A program made the translations under genes and the position numbers. Shown in pieces: positions 62,505 through 64,000 of a stretch of 64,000 nt of DNA. The DNA is from Bacillota bacterium. GTDB taxonomy: Bacteria; Bacillota; Clostridia; Lachnospirales; Lachnospiraceae. The stretch is taken from NCBI GenBank assembly GCA_023391695.1, contig JAEWAK010000025.1, forward strand, positions 1 to 64,000, given 5' to 3'. Under the pieces are notes generated by a model. It was not told where the DNA came from and did no database searches. It worked only from the letters and a program-made list of their open reading frames with translations. Every line of letters begins with the position of its first letter. Positions within the stretch are counted from its first letter, which is position 1.

Positions 62505-63461
62505 TTATTTTACAAGATGACAGGAAGCAAAATGTCCTTTTGTTATCTCTCTTAAAACAGGTTTTTCTTTTTTACAAATGTCACAAGCTAACGGACATCT
62601 GCCGGCGAAGTTACAGCCTTCCGGTATATTAATGGGACTTGGAACATCCCCGCTTAATATCTGACGTTCTTTCTGAGCCTCTTTATCCGGATCCGGAATC
62701 GGCACCGCGGATAACAAGGCTTTGGAATAAGGATGCAGGGTATTCGTATAAAGTTCCTCACTGGTAGCAAGTTCCACAATGTTGCCTAAATACATAACCG
62801 CAATACGATCACTGATATATTTTACAATATTTAAATCGTGGGCGATAAAAAGGTAAGTTAACTTAAACTGCTTCTGTAAATCATGCAGAAGGTTTATAAT
62901 CTGGGATTGAATGGATACATCCAAAGCAGAAATCGGTTCATCACATACAATAAACTCAGGTTCAATGGCAAGGGCTCTGGCAATACCGATACGCTGACGC
63001 TGCCCCCCCGAAAATTCATGCGGGAAACGGTTTGCATGTTCTCTGTTAAGGCCGACCAGTTCCAGTAATTCATAAACTCTTTCCTGTCTTCTCTTTTTAT
63101 CGTACATTTTATGAATAATCATTCCCTCTTCAATAATGGAACCGACTGTCATACGGGGATCCAGAGAAGAATATGGATCCTGGAATATAATTTGCGCCAT
63201 TTTTGAGTAAGCGAACAGTGTTTTCTTATTTAAATGAATGGATTCTTTACCGTGATAGGTCAGCTGTCCATGGGTCGGCTGATAAATACCCATAACAGTT
63301 TTGCCAAGGGTAGACTTACCGCATCCGGATTCACCAACCAGTCCCAGGGTTTCGCCTTTCATAATATCAAGGGATACATGGTCAACGGCTTTGAGAGTTC
63401 CATCCGCAACTTTAAAGTATTTGCAAACATCTTCAAGAACTACCAATTTTTTATCTTCCAT
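62505..63461 (-). CDS. oppF: Oligopeptide ABC transporter ATPase, OppF type
   Basis: 318 aa. Walker A GESGCGKSTLG, signature FSGGQRQRIGIARAL, Walker B FIVCDEPISALDVS and the H-loop IAHDLNIVKY are present. A C-terminal oligo_HPY extension carries four Cys (CNFAGRCPLACDICKKEK) that can bind an Fe-S cluster in this family. It works with the OppD ATPase encoded directly upstream, whose stop adjoins this start. AAAGGAGGTGA lies upstream of the ATG. Ligand (di- or oligopeptide, nickel or sugar) cannot be told. Confidence 0.93.
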   Translation of the reverse strand: MEDKKLVVLEDVCKYFKVADGTLKAVDHVSLDIMKGETLGLVGESGCGKSTLGKTVMGIYQPTHGQLTYHGKESIHLNKKTLFAYSKMAQIIFQDPYSSLDPRMTVGSIIEEGMIIHKMYDKKRRQERVYELLELVGLNREHANRFPHEFSGGQRQRIGIARALAIEPEFIVCDEPISALDVSIQSQIINLLHDLQKQFKLTYLFIAHDLNIVKYISDRIAVMYLGNIVELATSEELYTNTLHPYSKALLSAVPIPDPDKEAQKERQILSGDVPSPINIPEGCNFAGRCPLACDICKKEKPVLREITKGHFASCHLVK

Positions 63462-64000
63462 TTAGCTATTCACCTCCTTTAAATCAGCCGGACAATCCTC
63501 ATGCTGCAGCCAACAGGCAGCATAGTGGTTATTATCAATCGCGAATTCCTGTGGTAAATCTGTCTGACATAGCTTCATACACTGTGAACATCTGCTGGCA
63601 AAGCCACAGCCAACCGGAGGATTTAACAAATCCGGAGGTGTTCCCGGGATGGATACCAGCCTGTTGCTGCGTTCCATATCCGTATCCGGTAAACTTTTCA
63701 GTAAAGCTCTGGTATATGGATGGGAAGGATTATAAAATATATTTTTAGCTGTTCCTAATTCGACTATTTTTCCTGCATACATTACAGCCACACGGTCCGC
63801 CACACTGGCAACAACGCCAAGATCATGGGTTATTAATATAATTGCAGTATTGGTTTTCTTTTTAATATCCAGCAGTAAATCCATGATCTGAGCCTGAATG
63901 GTAACATCCAGAGCCGTTGTCGGTTCATCCGCAATTAATAATTTGGGTGAACTGGACAATGCCATAGCAATCATAACCCTTTGTCTCATACCGCCCGAAA
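63462..64000 (-). CDS. oppD: Oligopeptide ABC transporter ATPase, OppD type (partial)
   Basis: The 3' part of the gene; the 5' end lies beyond the window. Visible are the signature end (GGMRQRVMIAMAL), Walker B KLLIADEPTTALDVT, the H-loop LITHDLGVVAS and the C-terminal oligo_HPY region with conserved Cys (GCGFASRCSQCMKLC). Walker A is outside. It pairs with OppF, which follows without a gap. Confidence 0.93.
   Translation of the reverse strand, partial: SGGMRQRVMIAMALSSSPKLLIADEPTTALDVTIQAQIMDLLLDIKKKTNTAIILITHDLGVVASVADRVAVMYAGKIVELGTAKNIFYNPSHPYTRALLKSLPDTDMERSNRLVSIPGTPPDLLNPPVGCGFASRCSQCMKLCQTDLPQEFAIDNNHYAACWLQHEDCPADLKEVNS

Noticed and set aside
62329..62520. 63-codon plus-strand frame beside oppF
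   Set aside because: It runs through the oppF terminator and into the oppF 3' end in antisense; no ribosome site.
1..64000. CRISPR arrays, tRNA and rRNA genes
   Set aside because: Looked for spaced direct repeats and cloverleaf or rRNA-like stretches; none seen by eye.

Overview
The window looks like chromosomal DNA of a low-GC, anaerobic member of the Clostridia, probably Lachnospiraceae. The signs are rubrerythrin, a ferredoxin-linked 2-oxoacid oxidoreductase, a sugar ABC system with a YesM/YesN-type two-component pair in the same operon, a T-box leader on leuS, ATG/GTG/TTG starts with strong GGAGG sites, and many Firmicutes-type families. The species cannot be named from the sequence.

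Layout. 1-1036: mostly non-coding, with the remnant of a TetR-like regulator. 1037-9853 (all minus): a glycoside-uptake operon of solute-binding lipoprotein, two permeases, YesM-like kinase, YesN-like AraC-type regulator and a GH78 alpha-L-rhamnosidase-like enzyme. The importer ATPase is not in the window. 10.4-21.0 kb: an accessory region that reads as a decayed integrative/conjugative element. It holds a recD2-like helicase gene that has lost its 5' part and its Walker B segment, a truncated secreted protein joined to it, a RelE/ParE-Phd/YefM toxin-antitoxin pair, a membrane-anchored Lys/Glu/Pro-rich protein, a frameshifted serine recombinase, an AraC C-terminal scrap and a frameshifted element gene. 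Between these scraps lie intact genes: a secreted metallophosphoesterase and a divergent module of a SPASM-like radical SAM enzyme, an MBL-fold hydrolase and an HTH-cupin regulator around a perfect 26-bp palindrome. This module is the best candidate for an undescribed system.

21.1-33.5 kb (mostly minus): a short collagen-like protein, a chemotaxis receptor, a three-gene metal-handling operon (Cys-rich exported protein, DUF2318 protein, HMA-SafE-cupredoxin fusion), Hsp20, MltG, a plus-strand cytoplasmic subtilase, rubrerythrin and KorAB. 33.7-40.5 kb (mostly plus): a tiny Gly/Cys membrane protein, chorismate synthase and the potABCD polyamine operon led by its own HTH-cupin regulator. 40.7-50.7 kb: D-2-hydroxyacid dehydrogenase, trpS with a HAD phosphatase, luxS behind a structured leader, two small unknown proteins, leuS behind a T-box and a tandem of hairpin repeats, and an L,D-transpeptidase. 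50.7-64.0 kb: a heterodimeric ABC exporter, DedA, MATE, a Ca2+-type P-ATPase, a MITE-like hairpin, an unusual MFS-ArsR fusion and the end of an oligopeptide ABC operon (oppD runs off the window).

Non-coding structure is rich. There are two near-identical copies of a multi-hairpin repeat (26.47 and 48.39 kb), a related unit next to the second, two MITE-like inverted-repeat elements (30.16 and 59.47 kb), a hairpin cluster between potC and potD, and a three-way-junction leader before luxS. No tRNA, rRNA or CRISPR array was seen.
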